Part shown: positions 23,338 to 32,354 of the stretch, in pieces
How the letters are laid out: every line of letters starts with the position of its first letter
Numbering within the stretch: position 1 is the first letter of the stretch
DNA from: Verrucomicrobiaceae bacterium E54
GTDB lineage: Bacteria > Verrucomicrobiota > Verrucomicrobiia > Verrucomicrobiales > Akkermansiaceae
DNA length: 39,796 nt
Assembly: GCA_022548915.1 (NCBI GenBank)
Contig: JAKZES010000048.1
Span: 1 to 39,796, forward strand
Direction: 5' to 3'
Position numbers and translations under genes: made by a program
Notes under the pieces: generated by a model
Told to the model about the DNA's origin: nothing
What the model saw: the letters and a program-made list of their open reading frames with translations, nothing else
Databases searched by the model: none

Positions 23338-24564
23338 ATGGCCCTCATCGTCCAGAAATACGGCGGATCCTCCGTCGGCACCATCGACCGAATCCGCAAT
23401 GTCGCGTCGAGGATCAAGCGCACCCGTGACGAGGGCAACCAGGTGGTGGCCGTGGTTTCCGCCATGGGCGGCGTGACCGACAAGCTCATCGCCATGGCCC
23501 GCGAGTTCGGCGACAACCCCGCCGAGCGCGAAATGGACGTGCTCCTTTCCACCGGCGAGCAGCAGTCGATCGCCCTGCTCAGCATGGCCCTCCACGAACT
23601 CGGGGTGCCCGCACTTTCCGTCACCGGCCGGCAGGCCGGCATCCGCACCACCGGCTCCCACACCCGCGGCCGCATCGATGCCATCAACTCCGATTACATG
23701 CTCGGCTGCCTCAACGCCGGCAACTCGCTGGTCGTCGCCGGATTCCAGGGCATCACCAACGACGGCCTCATCCACACGCTCGGCCGCGGCGGCTCGGACC
23801 TTACCGCCATCGCTGTCGCTTCGGCCATCGGCGCCGATGTCTGCCAGATCCTCACCGATGTCGACGGCGTCTACACCTGCGACCCGCGCGTCGTGCCGAA
23901 TGCCCGCAAGCTCCCCGAGATCTCCTACGACGAGATGCTTGAGCTTGCCTCGTCCGGGGCAAAGGTGATGCAGTCCCGGTCGGTCGAGTTCGCCAAGAAA
24001 TACGGCGTCGTCTTCGAAGTCCGATCCTCACTCAACGACAACCCGGGCACGATGGTGCTCGAAGAACATCCCGATATGGAAAACGTCGTCATCCGCGGAG
24101 TCTCGATCGAGCGCTCCCAAGCCCGTGTCACCATCATCGGCATCCCGGACGAACCCGGCATGTCGGCGCGCATCCTCAGTGCCCTTGGCGACGCCGAGAT
24201 CAACATCGACATGATCATCTCGAACATCGCCAGCGACGGCTACGCCCGGCATTCGTTCACCATGCATGCCAACGACCTGGGCCGGGCCCAGGCCGCCCTC
24301 AAGCCGGTGCTCGCCGAAATCAGCGACCAGGCGAAGGTCGAGACCGAGGCCGGCATCGCCAAGCTTTCCTGCGTCGGCATCGGCATGCGCACCCACTCGG
24401 GCGTCGCGGCGACCATGTTCAAGGCCCTCGGCGAAGCCGGCATCAACATCGGCATGATCTCGACCTCGGAAATCAAGATCGCCGTCACCGTGGACGAGAC
24501 CCGCATCGAGGACGCCGCCCGCGCCGTCCACGAGGCCTTCCATCTCGACGAGGCCCCGGTGTAG
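23338..24564 (+). CDS. lysC: aspartate kinase
   Basis: A 408-aa aspartokinase, usual length for the monofunctional form. It phosphorylates L-aspartate with ATP, the first step to lysine, threonine, methionine and diaminopimelate. The kinase domain begins VQKYGGSSVG (residues 5-14) and includes GVTDKL, LLSTGEQQS, GFQGI, TLGRGGSDLTA and TDVDGVYTCDPR. Two ACT domains follow (about 265-335 and 345-405; ITIIG-type strand ARVTIIGIPDEPGMSARIL and CVGIGMRTHSGVAATMF), which carry feedback control by lysine and/or threonine in known enzymes. ATG 23338 is preceded by a pyrimidine-rich leader without Shine-Dalgarno site. Divergent from the phosphatase and followed by a palindromic doublet. Confidence 0.96.
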   Translation: MALIVQKYGGSSVGTIDRIRNVASRIKRTRDEGNQVVAVVSAMGGVTDKLIAMAREFGDNPAEREMDVLLSTGEQQSIALLSMALHELGVPALSVTGRQAGIRTTGSHTRGRIDAINSDYMLGCLNAGNSLVVAGFQGITNDGLIHTLGRGGSDLTAIAVASAIGADVCQILTDVDGVYTCDPRVVPNARKLPEISYDEMLELASSGAKVMQSRSVEFAKKYGVVFEVRSSLNDNPGTMVLEEHPDMENVVIRGVSIERSQARVTIIGIPDEPGMSARILSALGDAEINIDMIISNIASDGYARHSFTMHANDLGRAQAALKPVLAEISDQAKVETEAGIAKLSCVGIGMRTHSGVAATMFKALGEAGINIGMISTSEIKIAVTVDETRIEDAARAVHEAFHLDEAPV

Positions 24565-24565
24565 T

Positions 24566-24659
24566 GAGGGACCGCCGATCTCCGAATCGGCATCACCATG
24601 CGGAATCCGGGGAGAGCCGCCCTGTGAGTTGCTGCCGATTCGGAGATCGGCGGTCCTCT
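24566..24659. repeat. REP-like inverted doublet, family B, between convergent genes
   Basis: Two 24-bp units (24569-24592 and 24633-24656) are perfect inverted copies. Each reads GGACC followed by a hairpin GCCGAT-CTCCGA-ATCGGC. The element fills the whole gap between aspartokinase and the convergent spermidine-synthase-like gene and could end transcription in both directions. It is unrelated in sequence to families A and C but has the same plan. Confidence 0.85.
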
Positions 24660-24661
24660 CG

Positions 24662-27238
24662 CTACCGCGCGCCCGTCGCCCACTCGCGCTGGAAGGCCTG
24701 CCACGCCTCCCGGGTCTTCTCGAAATCCCCCAGCGCCTTGGCCACCATCGCCCGGTGAAAGGCCACCCCGGCCTTCACCAGGTGCCGGTTCGACTCCGGA
24801 TGCCCCTTCCAGACCGGGTCCTCATCCAGCGGTGAGGCTTCGAAAATCCGGTCTACCCACGCCGTGAACTTCGGACCCACGCACCAGATCACCTCGTCAT
24901 CCTGCGCCACCTCGCGGAAACCCTTGGGCGCCTGGTACTCGATCACCGGCCGGTCGTCGGTATTCAGCGGGTAGCCGCCGAAAAGCCCCGATGCCTTCGT
25001 TAGATTCCCGGCATACATGAAGGGAATCGCCTCGGGTTCGACACGCAGCATGTCGGGAGTCGTCCCCCGCCAGTCCAGGCCCGCCACCGCCCGGCGCATC
25101 TCCTCGCGCTTGCCCGGTGGAGGCACCGGCACCGGCCCGGATTCAACACGACCGATCAAGGCCACCTTCTCCTGCCCCGGCTCGAAGTTGTTGCGCCACA
25201 TCGTCACCTCCCCGAAGGCCTCCAGCATCGTCCGCACGATGGTGCCGAACTCGTCCTCGGTGAGCTGATAGAGTGGCAACCACTGCACGAACACCCCGCC
25301 GGGATTCAGGCGCTGCGCCACCACCTCGTAGTGCTCGAGGCTGTAGAGGCTGCCCGCGCCGCGGCGGTAGGGCAGGAAAAGATCGGCGTTGATCATGTCG
25401 AAGCGTTCACCCGCAGCCATCAGGTAGTGGCGCCCGTCCTCGATCAGGATCTCCGACCTCGGATCGTCGAAAATCCCGCCGGTCAACTGCTCCGGGATCC
25501 ACGCCTTGGCCGCCTCGACCACCGCCGGCGTCAGCTCGCAGCTCACCACCCGCCGCACCTTGGGAAACTCCTCATCCAACGCGGCTCCGGCCGACATCCC
25601 CGTGCCCAGGCCGATGAAGCAGATCGTTTCCGTGTCCGGGAAAAGGTAGAGCGGAATCCGGGCCTGGTTCGCCTGCTCGATGTAGGCCTGCGTCGAGCCG
25701 AGAGAGTAGCCGCCATCAATCAGGATCGCGCGATGGCCGTTCGGGCGTTCCACCGCCGCGACCGTTCCGCCGCTGCTTTCCCAGACCTGCAGCGTCTTCG
25801 AGGGCTTGAGCCTCGAGGGCGCGCCCATGACCGGCAGCCCCGTCGGATCGAGCACGGTGAAGGCCAGCACCAGCAAGCCCACCCCCGCCGCGCGGCACCC
25901 GATCCCAAGCTTCCCCCAACCCAGCGGCAGCAGCAGCGCCACCCCCAGGTACATCGCGGCCAGCGCCCGCAGCGTGCCCCACATCCCCCACGCCGGCAGC
26001 ATCACAAAACCTCCCATCAGGGCCCCCGCGATCGCCCCGGCCGTGTTGATCGCCAGCAGGCGCCCGAGCATCCGGCCCGGCACCCGCACCTCCCGCTCGG
26101 CCACCTTCATCAGGAAGGGAAAAACCGTCCCGAGCACGACCACCACCAGGCCGACCCCCCGGAAGCCTGTCTTGAAAAGCCCGCCGACGTAGTCGCCCCA
26201 CGCCTCGATCGACTGCACCGGCTGCAGGCCGTTCGTCACGTGCATCAGGATCGTCGGCCCCAGCACGAGCAGCCCCCCGCCGGTCAGGGTCATCACCCCG
26301 AGCGCGGGCCACGGGCTCCGGACCATCCGCGCCACGATCGAGCTCACCCCGGCACCCAGGGCCAGCCCGACCAGCACCACGATCAGGATGATCGCATACG
26401 AATACACCGAGTTCTCGTGGACCTGCGCAAAGACCCGGGTCCACACCACCTCCAGTGCCAGCACCACGAACCCGGAAAAGAAGCACAAGCCCACCAGCGC
26501 CAGGCGCTCGCTCCGGGGCACCGGCTCGCCCACGACCTCCCGCCCGTCATCGACCGGCTCTTGTTTTTCCCGCGAGAGCAGCCAGGCCACCACCCCGGTA
26601 GCCGTCGAAAGAATCATCGCGATGCCATAGGTCGCCGCATACCCGAGCGACGGGATCCAGACGAAGGCCGCACACGCCACCCCGAGCGCCGCGCCCAGCG
26701 TGTTCGTCGCATACAGAAACGCGGCCGTGCGGCCGAATCGCTGCGGATCCCGGATCGCCACCTGCCCCATCGCCGGCACCGTGCCGCCCATGAAGAAAGC
26801 CGGCGGAAAGACCAGCAGCAGGGCCAGCCCGAACTTCACCGCCAGCATCGCGCCGCCTCGCGCCACCGCGCCCTCGATCGCCGGGTAGACCGCATAGAAA
26901 ATCCACAGCACGCCGAAATAGACCAGGGCGGTGACCGCGATACCAAATTCCAGCCACGCGTACAGGCGCAGCGGACGCCCGCTGCGCCCGACCCGCCGGC
27001 CCCACCACGCGCTGCCCGCACCCAGCCCGGCAAAGAAGGCCGCCAGCGTGACCGCCGCCGCCTGCGCCGTGTTGCCGAAGAGCAGGCCGAGCTGCTTCAT
27101 CCAAAGCACCTGATAGACCAGGCCGGCGAAGCCCGACACCAGCACCATCACCGCCAGCACCGGTCCGTTCACCGGCACCTTCGGCTTCTCCTGCTGCGTC
27201 GCGCCGCGCTTCATCGCCGCCATCCATACGCCCCCCAT
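24662..27238 (-). CDS. fused MFS-like membrane / spermidine synthase-like protein
   Basis: An 858-aa fusion. Residues 25-480 are an integral membrane part with about a dozen or more segments (VLAVMVLVSGFAGLVYQVLW opens it; that motif is typical of these fusions). The C-terminal part from about 490 is a spermidine-synthase-type Rossmann domain with the AdoMet loop GLGTG at 543-547, followed by RRVVSCELTPAVVEAA and ILIEDGRHYLM. Whether such fusions make polyamines is doubtful: no AdoMet decarboxylase is nearby, and the family is usually called 'fused MFS/spermidine synthase' with unknown substrate. A last segment (NRHLVKAGVAFHRAMVAKALGDFEKTREAWQAFQ) is TPR-like. Start 27238 has AGGG upstream; ATGs at 27223 and 27214 are alternatives. 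Likely cotranscribed with the DUF2339 gene, 59 bp upstream. Confidence 0.85.
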   Translation of the reverse strand: MGGVWMAAMKRGATQQEKPKVPVNGPVLAVMVLVSGFAGLVYQVLWMKQLGLLFGNTAQAAAVTLAAFFAGLGAGSAWWGRRVGRSGRPLRLYAWLEFGIAVTALVYFGVLWIFYAVYPAIEGAVARGGAMLAVKFGLALLLVFPPAFFMGGTVPAMGQVAIRDPQRFGRTAAFLYATNTLGAALGVACAAFVWIPSLGYAATYGIAMILSTATGVVAWLLSREKQEPVDDGREVVGEPVPRSERLALVGLCFFSGFVVLALEVVWTRVFAQVHENSVYSYAIILIVVLVGLALGAGVSSIVARMVRSPWPALGVMTLTGGGLLVLGPTILMHVTNGLQPVQSIEAWGDYVGGLFKTGFRGVGLVVVVLGTVFPFLMKVAEREVRVPGRMLGRLLAINTAGAIAGALMGGFVMLPAWGMWGTLRALAAMYLGVALLLPLGWGKLGIGCRAAGVGLLVLAFTVLDPTGLPVMGAPSRLKPSKTLQVWESSGGTVAAVERPNGHRAILIDGGYSLGSTQAYIEQANQARIPLYLFPDTETICFIGLGTGMSAGAALDEEFPKVRRVVSCELTPAVVEAAKAWIPEQLTGGIFDDPRSEILIEDGRHYLMAAGERFDMINADLFLPYRRGAGSLYSLEHYEVVAQRLNPGGVFVQWLPLYQLTEDEFGTIVRTMLEAFGEVTMWRNNFEPGQEKVALIGRVESGPVPVPPPGKREEMRRAVAGLDWRGTTPDMLRVEPEAIPFMYAGNLTKASGLFGGYPLNTDDRPVIEYQAPKGFREVAQDDEVIWCVGPKFTAWVDRIFEASPLDEDPVWKGHPESNRHLVKAGVAFHRAMVAKALGDFEKTREAWQAFQREWATGAR

Positions 27239-27297
27239 CCCGCCCTGACAAACCCCGGAAGGGAGCGTCGACGATGCAATCGGCGGGCTGCTCTTCG

Positions 27298-30063
27298 CTA
27301 CCCGCCCTTCTCCGAATCGTCGGAAACCAACCGCTTCAGCAGTTCGGCGAAGCGGTTGTAGAAGAATCCGAGCACGACCAGCGCCACCCCCAGTGCCAGG
27401 AAGGCGGCGACCCGGGTGAAGGTGTCGAAGCGCCAGACATCGTGAACGAAGAGCTTCACCAGCGAGACCAGCAGCAGGGCGAAGCCACCCATCCGCACCG
27501 CGGCATCACCCCGCCACAAACCCACCGTCACCCAGGCGAAGCCGAGCAGGGTCAGCAGAATGGTCAGCGACGCGAGGCTGTAATGCTGGAGCAGCCAGAG
27601 ACCCGCCCACAGTGTCGGCACCAGCACCGCCGACCAACCCAGCGCCATGCCTGCCCGTGGCCAGGTCCCACGCCGTCGAATGAAGACCGCCGCCACCAGG
27701 GTCGCGGACACACCCCAGCCGGAGGGAATCCCCTGCGCGTCGATCAGGGGCAGGTTTGCGAGGAACATCGTCGCGGCGACCAGGCCCCATGCCGCCAGTT
27801 CGAGGGGCTTGACGGCCGACAGCCAACTCCGCCAGATCCACCAGCCCGCGAGGACCGAGAGCGCGATGATGTCGCCCCAGATCTCCGGGGCGATCGCGTG
27901 CCACGCCAGCATCCATCCGAGCGCGCCCGCCGAGCGCGAAAGCACCGCATGCACCCCGGCTCCCGGACGGGTGAACGATTCGTGGATCCCGCAAAGGACC
28001 CACACCGCCCAGGCCGCCAGCGGCACCGCCAGGGCGACCCACGCAGGACCCGTCCCGTCGATCACATCCATCAACGGCAAACCTAGTAGCGCGACCGAAG
28101 CCGCCCGCAGGCGGGGGCAGCCCAGGACCCTCCAGGCCAGCACCGGCAGGCCGAGGGCAAAGCCAAGGCGGATCCAGAACCGCAGCGACCCCGGATCGAG
28201 ATCCACCAGCCAGACACCCAGGGCGATCACGGCGCCGACCGCGTGCAGCCAGACGGCGACCGAGGCTGTCAGCCTCCAATCATCGCGATCCTCCGCCGTC
28301 GCCGGATCCCCATGCCGCTCCCAAAGCCACGCCGCGGCTCCGAAAAGGCCGGCGACCAGCCACAGGCTCCAGGCGGCGGGCCGCCCGTCCAGCAGGAAAA
28401 CCAGGCCCGCCAGGGCCATCACCAGGCCCGCACCAAAAACCTCGGGCATCCGCCGGCGCGCCTCCCGCCCGATCACCCGCCAGCCGAGCAGGCCGGCCGC
28501 CAGGGCGGCCATCAGCGGTCGCCAGTCGACCGGCAGGCGCGAGCACCAGACCAGGCCCGCCGCCGCCGCGCAGACCACGCCCAGGCCGGCGGCCAGTCGT
28601 CCGGCCTTCGCCAACTCACCCGTCGCGCCACTGCGGCGCAGGACGAAGGAGGCGCCCGCCGGCAGCGCCGCCACGACCGCCACGCTCCAGACCGGGAGAT
28701 CGGGGCGCACGACCACCCAACCGGTGGCCCCGATCATCGCCAGCACCGAAAACACCAGCTCCGGCCACTTGCGGAAGCGACGGAAGGCCCCGGCCAGCAC
28801 CAGCGACTCGAGGGCCAGGCCGAAACCGAGATGATAGCCTTCCAGCTTGAGCACCAGGGCCAGCGACAGCGCGAGCAGGCCCTGGACCAGATAGGTTTCG
28901 GAAGACGCCGAGCGCCGCCGCCCCCACGCCCCGAGGGCCAGCCAGACCGTTCCCCAGACCGCCGCCACGCCCCAGAACGCCTCCCACCCGGCCTGCCACC
29001 AGAGGAGCGCAAAAAGCCCGAAGCCCGCGCCGTTGTTCAAGCCGGTCCACCAGGCCCGGCCCCGGCCATCGAGGCCCTGCATCGCGCCAAGCGTCGGCAC
29101 CGCAAACACCGCCCAGATCACCCCGACGAATCCCAGCGCCGAGGCCGCACTGCCGGAGCCCACCGCCCCGGTGAGCTGCCAGAACAGAAAGGCACCGTAG
29201 GCACCCAGCATCGACGCGAAGCCCGGTCCGCGCCAGCGCTTGAGCGCGACCAGCGTCACGCCCGTGGCGGCCAGCAGCACGTTCGAAGTGGCGGTGAGGG
29301 CGGACATCGGCTGCAGCATCGTCGAGTACGACGCAAGCAGTAGTCCCATCACCGCCGTCGTCCGGGCGTTCCTCACCACCGACACCACGACAATCGCCGC
29401 CGCCGCGCCCAGCAGGGCCAGGGTCCCCGCAACCACGGAATCGAGAACCCGCAGGCGCTCGACATGATGGGCGGCATACGCGCACCAGTAGAAGAACGCC
29501 ATGCCACCCGCCAGAACCACCTCGCCGAAAGCACGCAGCTTCTCCTGCCGCGTGCACCACCAGCCGGCTCCGGCGATGGCCAGGGCCGACAGCACCAGGA
29601 AGCCGAGGCGCGCGATCGCCGGCAGGTCACGGATCCAGTTGCGGTAGGCGTAGTTGCCGAGAAGCACCAGACCGGTCACCAGCAACACGACGCCGATGCG
29701 AACCAGCCACACCCGGCCCAGATCCATCTCCAGCCTGCCGCGATCGACGGCGGGCTTGGCGGCCGGCGGCTTCTCGGGAGGCGGCAGGTCACGGGTGCGC
29801 GCCGGTTTCGGGTAGCGATCCGGCGGCGTCGGCGACTCCTTGAAGGAGCGCGGAGGCACCTCCTCCTGCACGACCGGATTCGCCACGGGCTTCTTCGGCT
29901 CCGCCTCACCGGCCGACTCCGGCTGCGGCAGGGGTGGCGGCTTCGGCCCCAGTGCCTTCTCAAGCAGCCGGATCTCCTCCCGCAGCCCGGCAATCTCTTC
30001 CGCCTGTCTTGCTGCGGTTTCGTCCAGCTTCCGTTGAAGCTTGGCCAGCTGTAGCGACGGCAT
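27298..30063 (-). CDS. DUF2339 family polytopic membrane protein
   Basis: A 921-aa protein. The N-terminus is a coiled coil (LAKLQRKLDETAARQAEEIAGLREEIRLLEKAL) followed by a proline-rich linker to about residue 105. Then comes LGRVWLVRIGVVLLVTGLVLLGNYAY, the hallmark first membrane pair of DUF2339, and more than 20 further hydrophobic segments. It ends with VALVVLGFFYNRFAELLKRLV, also typical. The function is unknown. I set the start at ATG 30063 because GGAAGAG lies six bases upstream; ATG 30078 and 30132 are open alternatives without such a site. It is divergent from the DUF4328 gene and precedes the MFS/spermidine-synthase-like gene on the same strand. Confidence 0.85.
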   Translation of the reverse strand: MPSLQLAKLQRKLDETAARQAEEIAGLREEIRLLEKALGPKPPPLPQPESAGEAEPKKPVANPVVQEEVPPRSFKESPTPPDRYPKPARTRDLPPPEKPPAAKPAVDRGRLEMDLGRVWLVRIGVVLLVTGLVLLGNYAYRNWIRDLPAIARLGFLVLSALAIAGAGWWCTRQEKLRAFGEVVLAGGMAFFYWCAYAAHHVERLRVLDSVVAGTLALLGAAAAIVVVSVVRNARTTAVMGLLLASYSTMLQPMSALTATSNVLLAATGVTLVALKRWRGPGFASMLGAYGAFLFWQLTGAVGSGSAASALGFVGVIWAVFAVPTLGAMQGLDGRGRAWWTGLNNGAGFGLFALLWWQAGWEAFWGVAAVWGTVWLALGAWGRRRSASSETYLVQGLLALSLALVLKLEGYHLGFGLALESLVLAGAFRRFRKWPELVFSVLAMIGATGWVVVRPDLPVWSVAVVAALPAGASFVLRRSGATGELAKAGRLAAGLGVVCAAAAGLVWCSRLPVDWRPLMAALAAGLLGWRVIGREARRRMPEVFGAGLVMALAGLVFLLDGRPAAWSLWLVAGLFGAAAWLWERHGDPATAEDRDDWRLTASVAVWLHAVGAVIALGVWLVDLDPGSLRFWIRLGFALGLPVLAWRVLGCPRLRAASVALLGLPLMDVIDGTGPAWVALAVPLAAWAVWVLCGIHESFTRPGAGVHAVLSRSAGALGWMLAWHAIAPEIWGDIIALSVLAGWWIWRSWLSAVKPLELAAWGLVAATMFLANLPLIDAQGIPSGWGVSATLVAAVFIRRRGTWPRAGMALGWSAVLVPTLWAGLWLLQHYSLASLTILLTLLGFAWVTVGLWRGDAAVRMGGFALLLVSLVKLFVHDVWRFDTFTRVAAFLALGVALVVLGFFYNRFAELLKRLVSDDSEKGG

Positions 30064-30186
30064 CCGCGGCTCTTCCATCAATGGACATTCTGCGTGCCCA
30101 TCGCCCGCTTGCCAATGCAGGAGAAACTCCAAGCCGTCAGAACATGCTTCCCTTCCCGCGTGCTGCCGGGAGAAGTTGCCCCCGCC

Positions 30187-30990
30187 ATGGCGGGTGAATC
30201 GGTCAATCCCTACGACACGCCGGATGCCAATCCACTCATCGAGCGTTCCGGGCCCGTCTCGCTTCCCCCGGGACCCTACGGCGCCTACCGGGACAACCGC
30301 ATCCTCTCCCGCTGGGTCGTCGGGCTCCTGCTCTTCTACGCGGCGCTTCAGGCCTTCTGGCTGGTCGTCAACCTCCTCTACAGCTTCTCGGTCGCGGCGA
30401 CCTCATCCGAAACCCTCGACACGATCGTTCTCGGAGTCGAACGCATCTCCTGGACGGTCCTCGCCACCTTCGTCGTCTTCGGCGTGTGGATCGTCCGAAG
30501 CGGGAAGAACGCCTGGCTTTTCCACCAACTCAAAAGGCATGCGGCGAACCACGGCGGCCGGCGCTACCACGAAGTGATCAGCACCACGCCCGGTTGGTGT
30601 GTCGGATGGTACTTCATTCCCATCGCCAACTTCTGGAAGCCTTTCGTCGCGATGCGGGAGATCTTCCGGGCCTCGACCACCGGCCAGGCCGCCCCGGGAT
30701 ACCTCCTGCCATTCTGGTGGACGCTGTGGCTGCTGTCATCCATGGGCGACCAGCTCACTTCGCGTCCCCAGACCGGACCCGCCAGCCATTGGAACGATCA
30801 CCTGATCACCATCGTCTGGACCTCCAGCAGCGGGATCAACGTGGCGCTCTCGGTGATCGCCATCCAACTCGTCCGCACCCTCACCCGAATGCAGATCGAC
30901 TCGGCCCACCACTTTTCGGACATGGATGCCGAAGTCCTGAAGCGACCGTCACCCGGCGATCGCCTCACCGGGACCTTTCTCGACCGGTGA
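30187..30990 (+). CDS. DUF4328 domain membrane protein
   Basis: A 267-aa protein. After a soluble proline-rich N-terminus, membrane segments lie around WVVGLLLFYAALQAFWLVVNLLY, WTVLATFVVFGVWIV and two more near the C-terminal half. The stretch TPGWCVGWYFIPIANFWKPFVAMREIFRAS is the conserved core of DUF4328. Function unknown. ATG 30187 is chosen since it opens with MAGESVNPYDTP, a typical start for such proteins; in-frame ATGs upstream (30094, 30115) overlap the divergent gene's leader. Confidence 0.75.
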   Translation: MAGESVNPYDTPDANPLIERSGPVSLPPGPYGAYRDNRILSRWVVGLLLFYAALQAFWLVVNLLYSFSVAATSSETLDTIVLGVERISWTVLATFVVFGVWIVRSGKNAWLFHQLKRHAANHGGRRYHEVISTTPGWCVGWYFIPIANFWKPFVAMREIFRASTTGQAAPGYLLPFWWTLWLLSSMGDQLTSRPQTGPASHWNDHLITIVWTSSSGINVALSVIAIQLVRTLTRMQIDSAHHFSDMDAEVLKRPSPGDRLTGTFLDR

Positions 30991-31048
30991 AAACAGGATT
31001 GGAGTCCAGGGTGGAATGGGGGATGCTGCGGCCCGTCGATTCACTGCC

Positions 31049-31630
31049 ATGAACCTCCGTCCGCTGATTCTCCTCGCCCTGCCGCTCGTCCTTTCCCACT
31101 GCACTCCCATCGACGACGGCGGCATGACCTCCGGCTCCACGGCGACCGGCCTGCCGCCCGGGCATCAACCCTACAAGGGACCTCACCGGGGAACCTACGA
31201 TCTCGGCATGCAGCAGGGCAAAGCCGACGGCGCCGGCGACAAGTCGCGCCAACCCAGCCGCCACTACGGCACCTTCCCCGCCACCCAGACGGAGGCCTTC
31301 AATCGCGGCTATCAGGCCGGGTACACCCTGGCAAAACAGACCGGCACCGGACCGGTGGCCGGCGGGGCGCTCACGCCGGTGAAGGGCGTCGGCAACGTCG
31401 CGCTCCGGCGGAGCGGCCAGACCGTCGCCGTGTGCCAGACCGCCATGCCGAAGGTGGAAACCGTGCGCTTCATCGACGGACAAAGGAAGATCGTGGTGAA
31501 GTCGCGGGGCAACCACGGCCCCGCCACGGTGCAACTCTTCAACTGCGCCACCGGCTTGGAGGAGGCGCGGGTCATGGCCTACGAGATCCGCAACGGCCAG
31601 CCCGCCTGGGCCTCGGGCATGGGCGAGTAG
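31049..31630 (+). CDS. putative lipoprotein of unknown function
   Basis: A 193-aa protein with a lipoprotein signal peptide: NLRPLILLALPLVLSHC, lipobox LSHC, cysteine at residue 18. The mature part begins with a glycine-rich region containing YDLGMQQGKADGAGDKSRQP, RHYGTF and AFNRGYQAGY, a pattern of paired aromatic-glycine repeats, followed by a small beta-rich domain (VETVRFIDGQRKIVVKSRGNHGPATVQLF). I do not recognise a named family. ATG 31049 is preferred over 31016, since only it puts the signal peptide at the N-terminus. It stands 58 bp after the DUF4328 gene. Confidence 0.7.
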   Translation: MNLRPLILLALPLVLSHCTPIDDGGMTSGSTATGLPPGHQPYKGPHRGTYDLGMQQGKADGAGDKSRQPSRHYGTFPATQTEAFNRGYQAGYTLAKQTGTGPVAGGALTPVKGVGNVALRRSGQTVAVCQTAMPKVETVRFIDGQRKIVVKSRGNHGPATVQLFNCATGLEEARVMAYEIRNGQPAWASGMGE

Positions 31631-31671
31631 GTCTCCTTGCAAAACGGCCTGATCAAGGTCATAGTGGGTTC

Positions 31672-31884
31672 ATGTCTGGTGAAGCCGACAACCGGGAAGC
31701 TCTGAGCAAGGACGATCTCTTTGCACTCGCACTGAAGGATGCCCTGGAAATCTCAGACCGGTTCGCCCGTGAGCCGGTGCTGGGGCCGACCGGACAGGGC
31801 AGTTACAAGAGCGCGGGGGTCGAGGGGATGGAGAAGGATCGCGCCTATCTTGAATCGCTCTTGAAGGATCATGCCAATCGGTGA
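31672..31884 (+). CDS. small hypothetical protein
   Basis: A 70-aa acidic, helix-rich protein (SKDDLFALALKDALEISDRFAREP, then GMEKDRAYLESLLKDHANR). No family recognised. The start of the next small gene overlaps its last 14 bases, which supports a real, coupled pair. Local sequence is less GC-rich than its neighbours, so the pair may be recently acquired. A longer open frame continues upstream, but it lies within the lipoprotein gene. Confidence 0.5.
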   Translation: MSGEADNREALSKDDLFALALKDALEISDRFAREPVLGPTGQGSYKSAGVEGMEKDRAYLESLLKDHANR

Positions 31885-32257
31885 CCGCATCGCTCCCTGG
31901 CTGGCATCCTTCAGCTGGGAAAAGGTTACCGAACTCAATTCGCAAATCTGCGAGGCAACCCGATCCTTTCACGGTCCAACGAGTGACGGCCATGATGGAT
32001 GCCGCGATGAGTGGTCTGGAGTTCACGAAGACGAAATGACGTTCCGGGAAGCGCTGATGCTTCTCAAGTCGTGCCATCGGCAGGCGCCGTTTTGCTTCAA
32101 CAACGGCAACACCTTCGCCGCAATCGGACGCACCTGCGTCATGCTTCTGACTTCGGACCCCGACGAAGCCAAGCTCCTCCGCTCCGCCGCCGGCCACTTC
32201 GTCGCCGGCGTCCTCCGGGACGACGAACTCGACGCGATCCTGGCGGCTTTCGACTGA
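31871..32257 (+). CDS. hypothetical protein
   Basis: A 128-aa protein overlapping the preceding small gene by 14 bp, with AAGGA just before the ATG. It is mixed in charge, with several cysteines (C27, C44, C68, C75, C89 approximately) and a helical C-terminus (DEAKLLRSAAGHFVAGVLRDDELDAILAAFD). There is no membrane segment or signal peptide. I recognise no family. Together with the preceding gene it forms a compact two-gene unit that could be an accessory pair. Confidence 0.55.
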   Translation: MPIGDRIAPWLASFSWEKVTELNSQICEATRSFHGPTSDGHDGCRDEWSGVHEDEMTFREALMLLKSCHRQAPFCFNNGNTFAAIGRTCVMLLTSDPDEAKLLRSAAGHFVAGVLRDDELDAILAAFD

Positions 32258-32354
32258 GTCCGGCGACCCGAACGGCCTGCGGTTCCCATAAACTCCGCGC
32301 ATCCTCTTCCGCTATTGCGAATTTTCGCGGGTGTGGTTTTCAACCGGAGGCGTC

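Noticed and set aside
24662-27238. True spermidine synthase (speE)
   Set aside because: The AdoMet domain is fused to a large membrane part and no polyamine genes are near; the symbol is not justified.
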